A DNA stretch of 64,000 bases from Cupriavidus basilensis (GCF_000876015.1 NZ_BBQM01000019.1:300391-364390); one strand, 5' to 3'; counted from the first letter of the stretch, positions 17,708 to 26,669 are shown. Numbers and translations are program-made. The notes: a model not told the origin generated them from the sequence alone.

Positions 17708-19303
17708 ATGACCATCACGGAATCCCCGGCGCGGCCGCATCCGCTCCCGACGCCCGCGCCGACGCCACCCGCGGGCGACGCCCCCGCTTTCGCCACGATT
17801 GCCTCGCCGGGCCCCGGCCGGGCATCGCCCGCCGCGCCGACGCTGATCCAGCCGGTCATCCTGGCCGGCGGCAGCGGCACCCGCCTGTGGCCGATGTCGC
17901 GCGAGCAGATGCCCAAGCCGCTGATCGCCGGACTGCTCGACGCCTCGACATTGCTGTGCGCCACGGCGGCCCGGCTGGCCGGCATCGAGCAACACGCGCC
18001 GGCGCTGGCCGCCGCGCCCGAGGTGATCGTGGTCTGCGGCGAACTCCATCGGTTCGCCACCGAGCAGCAGCTGCGCGCGCAGGGCCACGCGCCGCGCCTG
18101 CTGCTGGAGCCGGCCGGCCGCAACACCGCGCCGGCGCTGACCGTGGCCGCGCTCGACATCGTCGCGGACCACCCCGGCGCGGTCATGGTGGCGATGCCGG
18201 CCGACCACGCCATCGACGACATCGCCGCGTTCCGCGCGGCCGTCGCGCACGCGGCGCTCCACGCGCGCGACGGCGCCATCGCCATGCTGGGCGTGGTCCC
18301 CACCGCGCCGGAAGCCGGCTACGGCTATATCCGCCTGGGCGCGCCGCTCGACGCGCCCGGCGCGCGCCGGCTCGACCGCTTCGTGGAAAAGCCGCCGGCG
18401 CGCGACGCCGAAGCCTACGTGGCATCGGGCGACTACTGGTGGAACAGCGGCATCTTCGTGGTCCGCGCCGATACCTGGCTGGACCTCGTCGCCGCGCTGC
18501 AGCCCGGCATGCTGGCCGCCTGCCGGCGCGCGCACGCGGGCGCGCTGTCGCTGGGCGGCAATGCGCTGCTGCTGGACGCGCACGCGTTCGCGGCAAGCCC
18601 CGCGGACTCCATCGACTACGCGATCATGGAGCGCGTGGCCGGGCAGGCCGCGCTGGCGCCCGGCGTGGTGGTGCCGCTCGATGCCGGCTGGGGCGACCTG
18701 GGCGCGTGGGACGCGATCTGGCAACGGCTGCCGCGCGACGGCAACGACAACGCCGCGCGCGGCCCGGTGGTGCTCGAAGGCGCCAGCTCCACCTTTGCCC
18801 ACGCCGGCAGCCGGCTGGTGGTCTGCGTCGGCACGCGCAATATCGCGGTGGTGGAGACGCCGGACGCGGTGCTGGTGGCGGACATGGCGCGCGTGCAGGA
18901 CGTCAAGGCCGCGGTCGAGCGCATCCGCGCCGAGCATCGCAGCGAGGCGCGCCTGCACCGGCGCGTGGAACGGCCCTGGGGCCGCTTCGAATCGATCGAC
19001 CAGGGCGAACGCTTCCAGGTCAAGCGGCTGGTGGTCGAGCCCGGCGCGCGGCTGTCGCTGCAGATGCATCACCACCGCGCCGAACACTGGATCGTCGTGC
19101 GCGGCACCGCGCGCGTCACCCGCGGAACCGAGTCGTTCCTGATCAGCGAGAACCAGTCCACGTACATCCCGCTGGGCGTGACCCACCGGCTCGAGAACCC
19201 CGGCAAGACCCCGCTGGAGATCATCGAGGTCCAGTCCGGAAGCTATCTGAGCGAGGACGATATCGTGCGGTTCGACGATGCCTATGGCCGCGGCGGTGCC
19301 TGA
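17708..19303 (+). CDS. manC: Mannose-1-phosphate guanylyltransferase / mannose-6-phosphate isomerase
   Basis: A bifunctional type II enzyme that makes GDP-mannose (and interconverts Man-6-P and Fru-6-P). The N-terminal nucleotidyltransferase domain shows LAGGSGTRLWPMSREQMPK (residues 52-70), EPAGRNTAPA and RFVEKP. The C-terminal cupin isomerase domain shows LQMHHHRAEHWIVVRG and YIPLGVTHRLENPG. At 531 residues it is about 50 longer than usual because of a Pro/Ala-rich N-terminal leader; translation could start later, but no better-placed start was seen. Its presence implies mannose or a GDP-mannose-derived sugar (fucose, rhamnose or perosamine type) in the capsule. Confidence 0.92.
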   Translation: MTITESPARPHPLPTPAPTPPAGDAPAFATIASPGPGRASPAAPTLIQPVILAGGSGTRLWPMSREQMPKPLIAGLLDASTLLCATAARLAGIEQHAPALAAAPEVIVVCGELHRFATEQQLRAQGHAPRLLLEPAGRNTAPALTVAALDIVADHPGAVMVAMPADHAIDDIAAFRAAVAHAALHARDGAIAMLGVVPTAPEAGYGYIRLGAPLDAPGARRLDRFVEKPPARDAEAYVASGDYWWNSGIFVVRADTWLDLVAALQPGMLAACRRAHAGALSLGGNALLLDAHAFAASPADSIDYAIMERVAGQAALAPGVVVPLDAGWGDLGAWDAIWQRLPRDGNDNAARGPVVLEGASSTFAHAGSRLVVCVGTRNIAVVETPDAVLVADMARVQDVKAAVERIRAEHRSEARLHRRVERPWGRFESIDQGERFQVKRLVVEPGARLSLQMHHHRAEHWIVVRGTARVTRGTESFLISENQSTYIPLGVTHRLENPGKTPLEIIEVQSGSYLSEDDIVRFDDAYGRGGA

Positions 19304-19343
19304 CCGGCACATGACCGGCGCACGGCCCGTGCATGATCGGCGC

Positions 19344-19370
19344 ATGGCCGGATCTGCGCAGAATCTGTCG
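19344..19370. promoter_or_regulatory. Putative operator, copy 3 of the CTGCGCAG motif
   Basis: Lies in the 162-bp gap between manC and the next gene, about 95 bp before that start. The core TCTGCGCAGA is a perfect 10-bp palindrome, and GGCCGGA precedes it as in copies 1 and 2. It suggests that the second plus-strand block has its own promoter, co-controlled with the kpsC operon. Confidence 0.4.
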
Positions 19371-19465
19371 CCGGCCGGTCATGCCCGAGCCGTACTGTCT
19401 GTCGCGCGGGGTGTGGCATCGCACGCACACCCCGCGCAACATCCGCCGTATCCCAAGCGATTTCC

Positions 19466-20215
19466 ATGACCATTCACGCTTCTCTCACCGCGCCAGGCTT
19501 GTCGAGAACCGCCCATGCCGGCGGCCCGGACGAGATCATCCTGATGCAGACCTCGGACGCATCGAGCCGATACTTCGACATGATGATGCTGACGGGCCAG
19601 ACCGCGCGCGGCTATTGCGACCGCCACCAGCTGCGCTACCAGGGCTTCATCGGCCTGAAGCGCGGCAACCGCCCGTGGCACGCCACCTACAACCGCATCG
19701 ACCTGCTGTGCGAGCTGATCGACCGGGGCTTTGGCGGCTGGGTGCTCTACATCGACGCCGACGCATGGGTGGTCGACCTGGACTTCGACCTGCGCGGCTG
19801 GCTGCGCGACAAGCAGCGCTACGCCATGATCGCGGCGCCGGCGGCGCATACCAGCGACTACTTCTGGAACGTGAACATCGGCGTCATGCTGTTCAATCTG
19901 GGCCACCCCTTCACGCGCCGGCTGGTACGGGAGTGGGAGGCCTTTCTTTCGCGCTACAGCCTGGAGCGCGACGCGATCGACTGGAACGGCCAGGTTCCCG
20001 ACGACCAGGGCATGTTCCACCAGTTGCTGGACAAGCACGAAGACGCGAAGTCCCTGGTCCTGCACGCCGACAAGAGCCTGCTCAACTCGCCCTGGGCCAG
20101 CTTCGTGCGCCAGGCCATCCGCGCCGAGAACGCCGATATCGACGAGCGCCTGCGCCGCATTGCCGACGCCGTGTCCACCGTGATGGAAGGCAGCGCGCCG
20201 CGCATTCCGGCCTGA
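19466..20215 (+). CDS. Putative GT-A fold glycosyltransferase
   Basis: A 249-residue soluble protein. The LYIDADAWVVD segment is a DxD metal/nucleotide-sugar site, and WNVNIGVMLFN follows, as in galactosyl/hexosyltransferases of the GT34/GT8-like GT-A group. The C-terminal VPDDQGMFHQLL fits the same fold. No membrane segment is seen. It is the first gene after the intergenic region carrying the shared motif and is followed after 46 bp by two methyltransferases, so a role in decorating the capsule is likely. The exact CAZy family and sugar are not determined. Confidence 0.65.
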   Translation: MTIHASLTAPGLSRTAHAGGPDEIILMQTSDASSRYFDMMMLTGQTARGYCDRHQLRYQGFIGLKRGNRPWHATYNRIDLLCELIDRGFGGWVLYIDADAWVVDLDFDLRGWLRDKQRYAMIAAPAAHTSDYFWNVNIGVMLFNLGHPFTRRLVREWEAFLSRYSLERDAIDWNGQVPDDQGMFHQLLDKHEDAKSLVLHADKSLLNSPWASFVRQAIRAENADIDERLRRIADAVSTVMEGSAPRIPA

Positions 20216-20261
20216 CAACCCTTCCCCAACAACCTCCCCGATCTTCTCCGATCTTCCCGCC

Positions 20262-20987
20262 ATGCACCAGAAGACCATTGCCGCGCCGGACCCCGCCGCG
20301 CCCTCGCTGACCGACCTTGCCAACGGCTTCCATTCGGACAAGGGCACGATCCATCCGGAGCCCCATTCGTACACGCTGGTCTACGACATGCTGCTGCAAC
20401 CGCGCCGCGCGGCGGTGCGCGACATGCTGGAGATCGGCCTGTGCGCGGGAGGGCCCGAAGTGGGCAACGACGCCGGCCGGCAGCCGCCCGACGCGCCCTC
20501 GGTGCGCATGTGGCTGCAGTATTTCCCGCACGCGATGGTCCAGGGTTTCGACATCTCGGACTTCTCGTTCTTCCAGCATCCGCGCTTCCGCTTCACGCGC
20601 GGGGACGCCGGCCGCGCCGCCGACCTGCAGGCCGCCGTGGCCGGCACCGACGGCTACGACCTGATCATCGACGACGGCTCGCACGCATCGTTCCACCAGC
20701 AACTGGCGTTCCTGCACCTGTTTCCGCATCTCCGGCCCGGCGGGCTCTACATCATCGAGGACCTGCACTGGCAGTCGCCCTACTACGAGGGGCAGTTGCC
20801 GCCCACGATGCGCACCGCCGAGCTGATCGAACACTGGTTCCGCACGGGCAGGTTCCCGCGGCTCGCCGCGGCGGAACTGCAGGGCATGGAGGCGCTGGCC
20901 GCCGGCATCGACTTTGCCTTCACGCTGAACCAGCCGTTCGTGCAGGCCAGCCCGCCGAAGCTGGCCGTCATCCAGAAGCGCTGGTAG
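20262..20987 (+). CDS. Class I SAM-dependent methyltransferase (sugar O-methyltransferase-like)
   Basis: A 241-residue protein with a Rossmann methyltransferase core: DMLEIGLCAGG as the SAM-binding loop, GFDIS as the acidic strand end, DLIIDDGSHASFHQQ, and LRPGGLYIIEDLHW. The DDGSH motif followed by the IEDLH strand is typical of the macrocin/mycinamicin-type sugar O-methyltransferase group, which uses a metal ion. Its location in the capsule locus suggests it methylates a capsule sugar. The 12-bp gap to the next methyltransferase implies co-expression. Confidence 0.72.
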   Translation: MHQKTIAAPDPAAPSLTDLANGFHSDKGTIHPEPHSYTLVYDMLLQPRRAAVRDMLEIGLCAGGPEVGNDAGRQPPDAPSVRMWLQYFPHAMVQGFDISDFSFFQHPRFRFTRGDAGRAADLQAAVAGTDGYDLIIDDGSHASFHQQLAFLHLFPHLRPGGLYIIEDLHWQSPYYEGQLPPTMRTAELIEHWFRTGRFPRLAAAELQGMEALAAGIDFAFTLNQPFVQASPPKLAVIQKRW

Positions 20988-20999
20988 GCGGAGCGCATC

Positions 21000-21719
21000 A
21001 TGGGCATCGACGTCTACGTTCTCGACTTCCTCCTGCGCACGCGCCGCAGCCCCCTCGGCCAGACGCTGTGGCTCGGCCGGCAGGGCTTTCACATCGGCCA
21101 CGACCAGGCGCCGGCGGCGCAGCGCGTGCTGGCGCTGCACGCGCCCGGCACGCCGCTGGCCGCCATTGCCGGCACCACCGGCTACGCGGAGTCGCTGTTC
21201 GCGTGGCTCGGCGCCAGCGCGGTGACGGCGATGGACCATTCGGCCTACGAGGGGGCCGCGCTGCTGCACGACCTCAACCAGCCGGTGCCCACGTACCTGC
21301 ATGGCCGCTTCGACTGCATCTTTGACGGCGGCACGATCGAGCATGTCTTCAACGTGCCGGCGGCGCTGGCGAACGTGCACGCCATGCTGCGCCCGGGCGG
21401 CCTGTTCCTGTCGGTAAACGCCGCCAACAACCAGCTGGGGCATGGCTTCTACCAGTTCAGCCCGGAGCTGATGTGGCGCGTCTTCTCGCGCGAGGCCGGC
21501 TACGAGGTCGAGGCGATGTACCTGATGGACCTGGCGGGCCTGCCGACGCCCCGCGTGCTGACCGACCCCGAGGTCCTGGGCCGCCGGGACGAGATCGGCC
21601 CGACCGCGGGCCCCACCTACCTGATGGTGGCCGCGCGCAAGACCGCGAACGCGGCGCTGGCGGCGGTCCAGCAGAGCGACTACGCGCGCACGTGGCTGGC
21701 GGCCGGCGCCGGCGGCTGA
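21000..21719 (+). CDS. Class I SAM-dependent methyltransferase (Methyltransf_11-like)
   Basis: A 239-residue protein with a partial methyltransferase core. FDCIFDGGTIEHVFNVPAAL matches the post-motif region of Methyltransf_11 enzymes, and MLRPGGLFLSVNAANN matches motif III. The SAM-binding glycine loop is replaced by IAGTTGYAESLFAWLG, which is less canonical, so activity is not certain. It is the last gene of the plus-strand capsule block and converges on the minus-strand export unit, with 31 bp between the stops. Confidence 0.65.
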   Translation: MGIDVYVLDFLLRTRRSPLGQTLWLGRQGFHIGHDQAPAAQRVLALHAPGTPLAAIAGTTGYAESLFAWLGASAVTAMDHSAYEGAALLHDLNQPVPTYLHGRFDCIFDGGTIEHVFNVPAALANVHAMLRPGGLFLSVNAANNQLGHGFYQFSPELMWRVFSREAGYEVEAMYLMDLAGLPTPRVLTDPEVLGRRDEIGPTAGPTYLMVAARKTANAALAAVQQSDYARTWLAAGAGG

Positions 21720-21750
21720 CGACCGCTCGCGCCGGCACCGCCTGCCGCCC

Positions 21751-22935
21751 CTACCGCAGGAACTGGTGCCCCGTATACACCGGCGAGAACAGCAGGTTGA
21801 GGATCGAGACGAACTTGGTGATGCTGTTGGATTCCGCATTGGCGATGAAGACCACGTCCTTGTCGCGCATGGCAAAGCGCTGCGCCAGGAAGTAGCTGGC
21901 CGGCTTCATCAGGTCGAGCCGGTAGATCACCGGGCGGGCGGCGTCGGTCGACGGCGCCGCCTGCGCTTCCTGTGCTTCCTGCTGGTAGCGGAAGATGAAG
22001 ACCGCGCTCGGGTCGGCCTGCAGGTCGCCGGGGCCGCCGACCTTGGCCACCGCCTCGGCCAGGTTCAGCTCGGCGGTATCGAACGGCACCTGCGAGACCT
22101 TGCCCGCCGCGCCGAACACCGAATACGTGCGCGGCCGATGCTCGAGCAGCAGGCGGTCCTGCGGCTGCAGCAGCAGGTTGGCGTCGCTGTCGGGCGCGAT
22201 GTCGCCCAGCGGCAGCACCAGCGTCCTGCGCCCGCGCGTCAGCCGCGCCAGCACGTCCGGCAGCGGATAGGCGGCGCCGCCGGCCAGCGCCACCATGTCC
22301 AGCACGCGCTCGCCGGTGGTGCTCAGCGGCAGCCGCCCCGGCTTCCTGACCTCGCCCATCACCAGCACGCTGTTGGCCAGGTTCTCGCGCACGCTGACGA
22401 TCACCTGCGGGTCCTGCGACTTGCCGCGCAGGCCCGCGCGGATCACCTCCTCGAGCTCGCGCGGCGTGCGGCCGGCGGCGCGCACGCGCCCCACGTAGGG
22501 CACCGGGATCGTGCCGTCGGAGGCCACCGTGACGGTGGGCATCGCCTGGCTCGCCGCGGTGGGCAGCGGCCCCGTGCCGAGGTTCCCGGCGGACAGCGTG
22601 CCCAGGCTCGACGACGGGCCGAACAGCGTGGTGCCGACCTCGAAGACCGAGACATTGAGCGTGTCGCCGGCGCCGATGCGCTCGACGGAGGTGTCCGCGC
22701 CGGGCTCCGGCAAGGCGACCGCGGCGCTCGTGCCGGCGGCGGCGCCCAGCTGCGTCACCAGCGGCGCGTCGAGATCGACGATGCGGAAACCCAGCGTGTT
22801 GGCGGTGCTGTCCTGCGCCTCCATGACCTCGCGCGCGGTCGGTCCGCTGCTGGGCAGGTTGCCGCAGGCGGCGAGGAGCGCCGCGCACGCCAGGGCGAGC
22901 GCGCGCGGAAGAAAGGGATGGATCGGCGTTGTCAT
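21751..22935 (-). CDS. Outer-membrane polysaccharide export lipoprotein (Wza/BexD/KpsD-like)
   Basis: A 394-residue OPX-family lipoprotein forming the outer-membrane channel for capsule export. The signal peptide ends in a lipobox LLAAC (Cys24). A poly_export domain follows (IGAGDTLNVSVFEVG, then VASDGTIPVPYVGRVRAAG), then SLBB-type segments (VLVMGEVRKPG, YSVFGAAGKVSQVPF). Size and architecture resemble BexD/CtrA more than the longer KpsD. The ATG at 22935 overlaps the stop of the preceding glycosyltransferase by ATGA, so the two are translationally coupled; the longer open frame upstream belongs to that gene's shadow. Confidence 0.88.
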   Translation of the reverse strand: MTTPIHPFLPRALALACAALLAACGNLPSSGPTAREVMEAQDSTANTLGFRIVDLDAPLVTQLGAAAGTSAAVALPEPGADTSVERIGAGDTLNVSVFEVGTTLFGPSSSLGTLSAGNLGTGPLPTAASQAMPTVTVASDGTIPVPYVGRVRAAGRTPRELEEVIRAGLRGKSQDPQVIVSVRENLANSVLVMGEVRKPGRLPLSTTGERVLDMVALAGGAAYPLPDVLARLTRGRRTLVLPLGDIAPDSDANLLLQPQDRLLLEHRPRTYSVFGAAGKVSQVPFDTAELNLAEAVAKVGGPGDLQADPSAVFIFRYQQEAQEAQAAPSTDAARPVIYRLDLMKPASYFLAQRFAMRDKDVVFIANAESNSITKFVSILNLLFSPVYTGHQFLR

Positions 22936-24332
22936 GGTTCTTGTGGGATCGGGTCCGGCCGGCGGCCGGCGTCGGCCGGCAGCAGGCAGCCGGGAGAATG
23001 CGGGGAGCGCGGCACGCGCGCGTACATGTCGCGCAGGCGCCGCTGATAGAGCTCGGGAGCAAAACGCCGCGCCTGGCGCAGGCCGGCGGCGGCCAGCGCC
23101 GCGCGCAGCGCGTCGTCGCTGTCCAGCCGCCGGATTCCCTGCGCGATCTCGTCCACGCGGTACGGGTCCACCAGCAGCGCGGCATCGCCGGCCACCTCCG
23201 GCAGCGAGGCCGCGCGCGAGGTCAGCACCGGCGTGCCGACCGACATGGCCTCCAGCACCGGCAGGCCGAAGCCTTCGTACAGCGAGGGAAACGCCACGGC
23301 GCGCGCGCCGCGCACCAGCGTCATCAGCCAGTCGCGCGGCAGGTAGTCGTAGCGGCGGATGCGCTCGCCCACCGAGCGCAGCTGGCGACCGGCGTCGCCC
23401 TGCAGCAGGCGGACCTCCGCCTCGCTCTTCCACGCGCGCGCGCCCACGATGACCAGCGGCGTGCGCACCTGCGCCGCCAGGTATGCCTCCACCAGGCGGC
23501 CGACGTTCTTCTTGGGTTCGATCGCGCCGAAGTAGAGGAAATAGCCCTGCGGCGCGAGTTCGAACATCGAAGCCAGCCGGGCCGACAGGCGCGACGCACG
23601 GTCCTCGCTATCGGCATCGTCGCCGGCCTCGCCGTCGCCGGCCGGCATCACCGCCTGCCATGTGTTGGTCACGCATGCCGGATCCAGGCGCGGGAACATG
23701 GCCAGCAGGTCGGCCCGGCTGGCGTCCGACACCGTGCAGACATGATCGCCGCCGCGCAGGCAGGCCTTGAGCAGGCGGTAGTGATAGCGCTTGTTTTCGA
23801 GCGATGTGTAGGGCAGCCGCAGCGGCACCAGGTCGTGGATCGTGTAGATGTTGCGCGCGCCTTCCAGATGGAGCGGCAGCGGGTAGGTCCAGTGCATGAT
23901 GTCCGGCGGGTCCGGCAGGCGGATGCGCAGGAAGCGGCCGTGGCGCCGGAAATGCCGCGCGGCGGCCTCGAACACGTCGGCGCTGGTGAACAGCCGCGCG
24001 CATGGCGGCACGCGGTGCCGCAGGCCCGCGGACAGCACGCGGCCGTCCAGCGGAATCTCCACCGCGCGCCGCCCGAACAGGTCGCCGATGCCGCCGCCCA
24101 GCGCCGCCAGCCGCCGCGCCGCGCCGCGCCGCGATGGCGGCTGGCGGTCGAGGCCGTCGAAAAACAGCACGTCGCGCAGCTCGGCCGGCACGCGGTGGCC
24201 GACCGGCACGCCATAGAGCAGGTCCACGTCGTGCCCCATGACGCCCAGCGACCACGCGAGCGTGCGCGCGTAGGTGGCCACGCCCGAGCCGTTTGGCATG
24301 GCGAGATTGAAGCCATCGATACCGATGCGCAT
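22932..24332 (-). CDS. GT4 family glycosyltransferase, tandem paralogue B
   Basis: A 466-residue GT4 enzyme. Start chosen at MRIGIDGFN (24332), with GGAAAG about 12 nt upstream. Motifs: HWTYPLPLHLEGARN, YTIHDLVPLRLP, FGAIEPKKNVGRLVEAY and LYEGFGLPVLEAM. It is about 70 residues longer than its tandem neighbour, in part because of an Asp/Glu/Gly-rich insert before the C-terminal domain. It is clearly related to the next gene upstream (24370-25560), sharing the HWTYPLPL-LEGARN signature. It probably adds one sugar of the capsule repeat. Confidence 0.85.
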   Translation of the reverse strand: MRIGIDGFNLAMPNGSGVATYARTLAWSLGVMGHDVDLLYGVPVGHRVPAELRDVLFFDGLDRQPPSRRGAARRLAALGGGIGDLFGRRAVEIPLDGRVLSAGLRHRVPPCARLFTSADVFEAAARHFRRHGRFLRIRLPDPPDIMHWTYPLPLHLEGARNIYTIHDLVPLRLPYTSLENKRYHYRLLKACLRGGDHVCTVSDASRADLLAMFPRLDPACVTNTWQAVMPAGDGEAGDDADSEDRASRLSARLASMFELAPQGYFLYFGAIEPKKNVGRLVEAYLAAQVRTPLVIVGARAWKSEAEVRLLQGDAGRQLRSVGERIRRYDYLPRDWLMTLVRGARAVAFPSLYEGFGLPVLEAMSVGTPVLTSRAASLPEVAGDAALLVDPYRVDEIAQGIRRLDSDDALRAALAAAGLRQARRFAPELYQRRLRDMYARVPRSPHSPGCLLPADAGRRPDPIPQEP

Positions 24333-24369
24333 GGTCGTTGCGGCTTTCCGCCAGGAGCGTGGAATGGGT

Positions 24370-25560
24370 TCAGTGGGGCAGCGCGGGGGCCAGTCCGGCA
24401 AGCCGGGCATACAGCCCGACCATGCGGTCCGCGTAGTCGCGCGGCGCGAACGCCGCGACCTGCTCGAAGCCCGCCGCGCGCAAGCGCCGGCAGAGCGCGT
24501 CGTCGCTGTCCAGCGCGCGAATGGCCCGGGCCATCGCGGGCGTGTCGTGCGGATCGACGAACAGCGCGCCGCCGCCGCCCACCTCGCGCAGCGCGCCGAT
24601 GGTGCTGGCCATCACCGGCGTGCCCAAGGCCATCGCCTCCGCCACCGGTAGGCCAAACCCCTCCGCGAGCGACGGGAACAACATGGCGCGCGCCTGCCGG
24701 ATCAGCGCCACCAGATCCGCGTGCGGCAGCAGCGGCAGCCGGATGACGCCGGGCGAGCGCGCCAGCATCGACTCCATTTCCGGCACGCCATGCGCGAGCG
24801 GCCCCGCCACCACCAGCGCGCGCTGGCTCATCGCGGTGCGATGCGCCGCCACCAGCGCCGGCAGGTTCTTGCGCGTCTCGGGCATGCCGCAGCAGATGAA
24901 GTAGCCGCCGGGGCGCAGCCCCGCGGGCAGCCGCGGATCGCGCTGCAGCGGCGCGTGCACGGCCTGCGAGGTGTTGGTGACGAAGCCCGGCGGGCAGCCG
25001 AGCATATCGATGATATGCGTGCGCGAATGGTCGGATACCGTGACCAGGTGATCAGCGCGCGACAGGATCGCGTCGAGCAGGCGCTGGTGGCGGTCGGCGC
25101 GGATGCCGGTCAGGCGCGGATGCGTGAGCGGAATCAGATCGTGCACCGTGTAGACGTTGCGCGCGCCTTCCAGGTACAGCGGCAGCGGATAGGTCCAGTG
25201 CATGACCGTGGGCGGTGCCGCGCTGGTCACGCGCAGCAGGCGCCGGTGAAGATTGAAATAAGTCTGCGCCTCGCGGAACAGGCGGCCGCCGTCATGGACG
25301 GGATGGCTGCCGTGCGGCGCGAGGCTGGCCTTGCGCGGCCCGCGCCGCAGCGCGCCGCACCAGCGCGCTATCGCCGCTTCGCGCGGCCACGCCGCCGCCG
25401 CGTGGCGCGTGCCGCCGGTCAGCCATTCGACCGGCACGCCGGCGCGCGCCAGGCTGTCGCCGAGCATGCGCGCGTAGGTGTCCACGCCCGTTCCCGCGCC
25501 GAGGCTCCAGGTGCGCGCGTCGATCGCCACGCGCAGGCCGGCCGGCGGCAGCGCGCGCAT
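24370..25560 (-). CDS. GT4 family glycosyltransferase, tandem paralogue A
   Basis: A 396-residue GT4 enzyme, first gene of the minus-strand capsule unit. Motifs: VMHWTYPLPLYLEGARN, YTVHDLIPLTHPRL, GMPETRKNLPALV and LAEGFGLPVAEAM. Start chosen at the ATG at 25560 because GGAAGG lies 5 nt upstream and the N-terminus (MRALPPAGLRVAIDARTW) then parallels its neighbour. In-frame ATGs at 25584 and 25638 lack a good ribosome site. Only 37 bp separate it from paralogue B. Confidence 0.83.
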   Translation of the reverse strand: MRALPPAGLRVAIDARTWSLGAGTGVDTYARMLGDSLARAGVPVEWLTGGTRHAAAAWPREAAIARWCGALRRGPRKASLAPHGSHPVHDGGRLFREAQTYFNLHRRLLRVTSAAPPTVMHWTYPLPLYLEGARNVYTVHDLIPLTHPRLTGIRADRHQRLLDAILSRADHLVTVSDHSRTHIIDMLGCPPGFVTNTSQAVHAPLQRDPRLPAGLRPGGYFICCGMPETRKNLPALVAAHRTAMSQRALVVAGPLAHGVPEMESMLARSPGVIRLPLLPHADLVALIRQARAMLFPSLAEGFGLPVAEAMALGTPVMASTIGALREVGGGGALFVDPHDTPAMARAIRALDSDDALCRRLRAAGFEQVAAFAPRDYADRMVGLYARLAGLAPALPH

Positions 25561-25685
25561 CGCCGCCTTCCACGGCAGCGCCATCGGCACCGGCGCGGGC
25601 CGATGACGCGATTGATCGGGACACGCTCTCGTGTTCATAATGCGCCAGCACGCAACGACACGACTCGGACTACCGGACGAATCCA

Positions 25686-26417
25686 ATGATCTCTTTCCAG
25701 AACGTCAGCAAAAGCTATCTCGTGGGGCATGTTCCGACCTCCGTCCTCAACAACGTTTCCTTCGACATCGACCGCGGGACGGCGCTCGGCATCTGCGGCG
25801 CCAACGGCGCCGGCAAGTCCACGCTGATGCGGCTTGCCGCCGGCGTGGAGATGCCCACGTCGGGCCGCGTGCAGCGCACGTTTTCCGTTTCGTGGCCGCT
25901 TGGCTACAGCAGCGCGTTCCAGAGCAGCCTCACCGGCGCCGACAACACCCGTTTCATCGCGCGCGTCTATGGCAAGCCGATCGACGACACCCTCGCATTC
26001 GTCAACGACTTCGCCGAGCTCGGCCGCTATTTCCGCATGCCGGTGAAGTCGTACTCGGCCGGCATGTCGGCCAGGCTCGCGTTCGCCATCTCATTGGCGG
26101 TGGACTTCGACTGCTACCTGATCGACGAAGTCACCGCCGCCGGCGACGCGCGCTTTCGCCAGCGCTGCCATGACGCGCTGCGCGAGCGGCTGGCGCACAG
26201 CGCGCTGATCATGGTCTCGCACGACCCCGCCACCCTCATCGATTTCTGCAACGGCGGCGCCGTTCTCCACGGCGCGCGGCTGCATCGATGCGAGTCGGTG
26301 GAGGCCGCGCTGGCGATGCATCATGCGCTCCAGCAAGGGGCGCACGCGCCCTGCCCGCCTGAGACGGATGCAAGCATGCCGCTGGTTGATGACATGCCAG
26401 CGTCGTCAAATGGTTAG
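25686..26417 (+). CDS. kpsT: Capsule polysaccharide ABC exporter ATPase, KpsT-like
   Basis: A 243-residue ABC ATPase energising capsule export with the KpsM-like permease at 13068. Walker A is GANGAGKST (38-46), the signature is YSAGMSARL (123-131), Walker B is CYLIDE (143-148), and the H-loop is VSHD. The SAGM signature and short length are typical of the KpsT/BexA branch. Unusually it is not next to kpsM: it stands alone, divergent from the glycosyltransferase/export unit across 125 bp. The C-terminal 35 residues are a Met/Pro-rich extension without recognised function. Confidence 0.9.
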   Translation: MISFQNVSKSYLVGHVPTSVLNNVSFDIDRGTALGICGANGAGKSTLMRLAAGVEMPTSGRVQRTFSVSWPLGYSSAFQSSLTGADNTRFIARVYGKPIDDTLAFVNDFAELGRYFRMPVKSYSAGMSARLAFAISLAVDFDCYLIDEVTAAGDARFRQRCHDALRERLAHSALIMVSHDPATLIDFCNGGAVLHGARLHRCESVEAALAMHHALQQGAHAPCPPETDASMPLVDDMPASSNG

Positions 26418-26622
26418 ATTCGGTCACGGGAATTTCATGCGCCGGCGCGGCTTGCGGGAATGCCCGAAGCCGTTCCGGCGCCGGCGCGGCGGCGGCTGCA
26501 CGGCCGCCGCCAAACGGATGCGGGATGCGGGATGCGGCGCGTCAGCGCCGGCAGGCGGTACAGGACGGCGCGCGGGTGCAGTGCCGGTCGGGCCTGCGCG
26601 ATTGCGCGGCGGCGATGCCGTC

Positions 26623-26656
26623 GGGCGTCATCACGGACACGGAACGGATGACGCCC
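26623..26656. terminator. Possible bidirectional terminator stem-loop
   Basis: Inverted repeat GGGCGTCATC / GATGACGCCC: perfect 10-bp arms and a 14-nt loop, between the convergent kpsT-like and amidase genes. There is no run of T on either side, so intrinsic termination is uncertain. The rest of the 252-bp gap (26418-26669) holds a short GATGCGG tandem repeat and no visible gene. Confidence 0.35.
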
Positions 26657-26669
26657 CCGCCGCGCGAGG

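Noticed and set aside
15131..19345. A 1,404-codon minus-strand open frame across the capsule operon
   Set aside because: It lies opposite KpsE-downstream, TPR-GT4 and ManC genes with clear motifs, is rich in Arg/Ala/Gln/His, and has no recognisable fold.
26418..26669. Small open frames between kpsT and the amidase
   Set aside because: They overlap the GC-rich hairpin region, lack ribosome sites and show no recognisable protein features.
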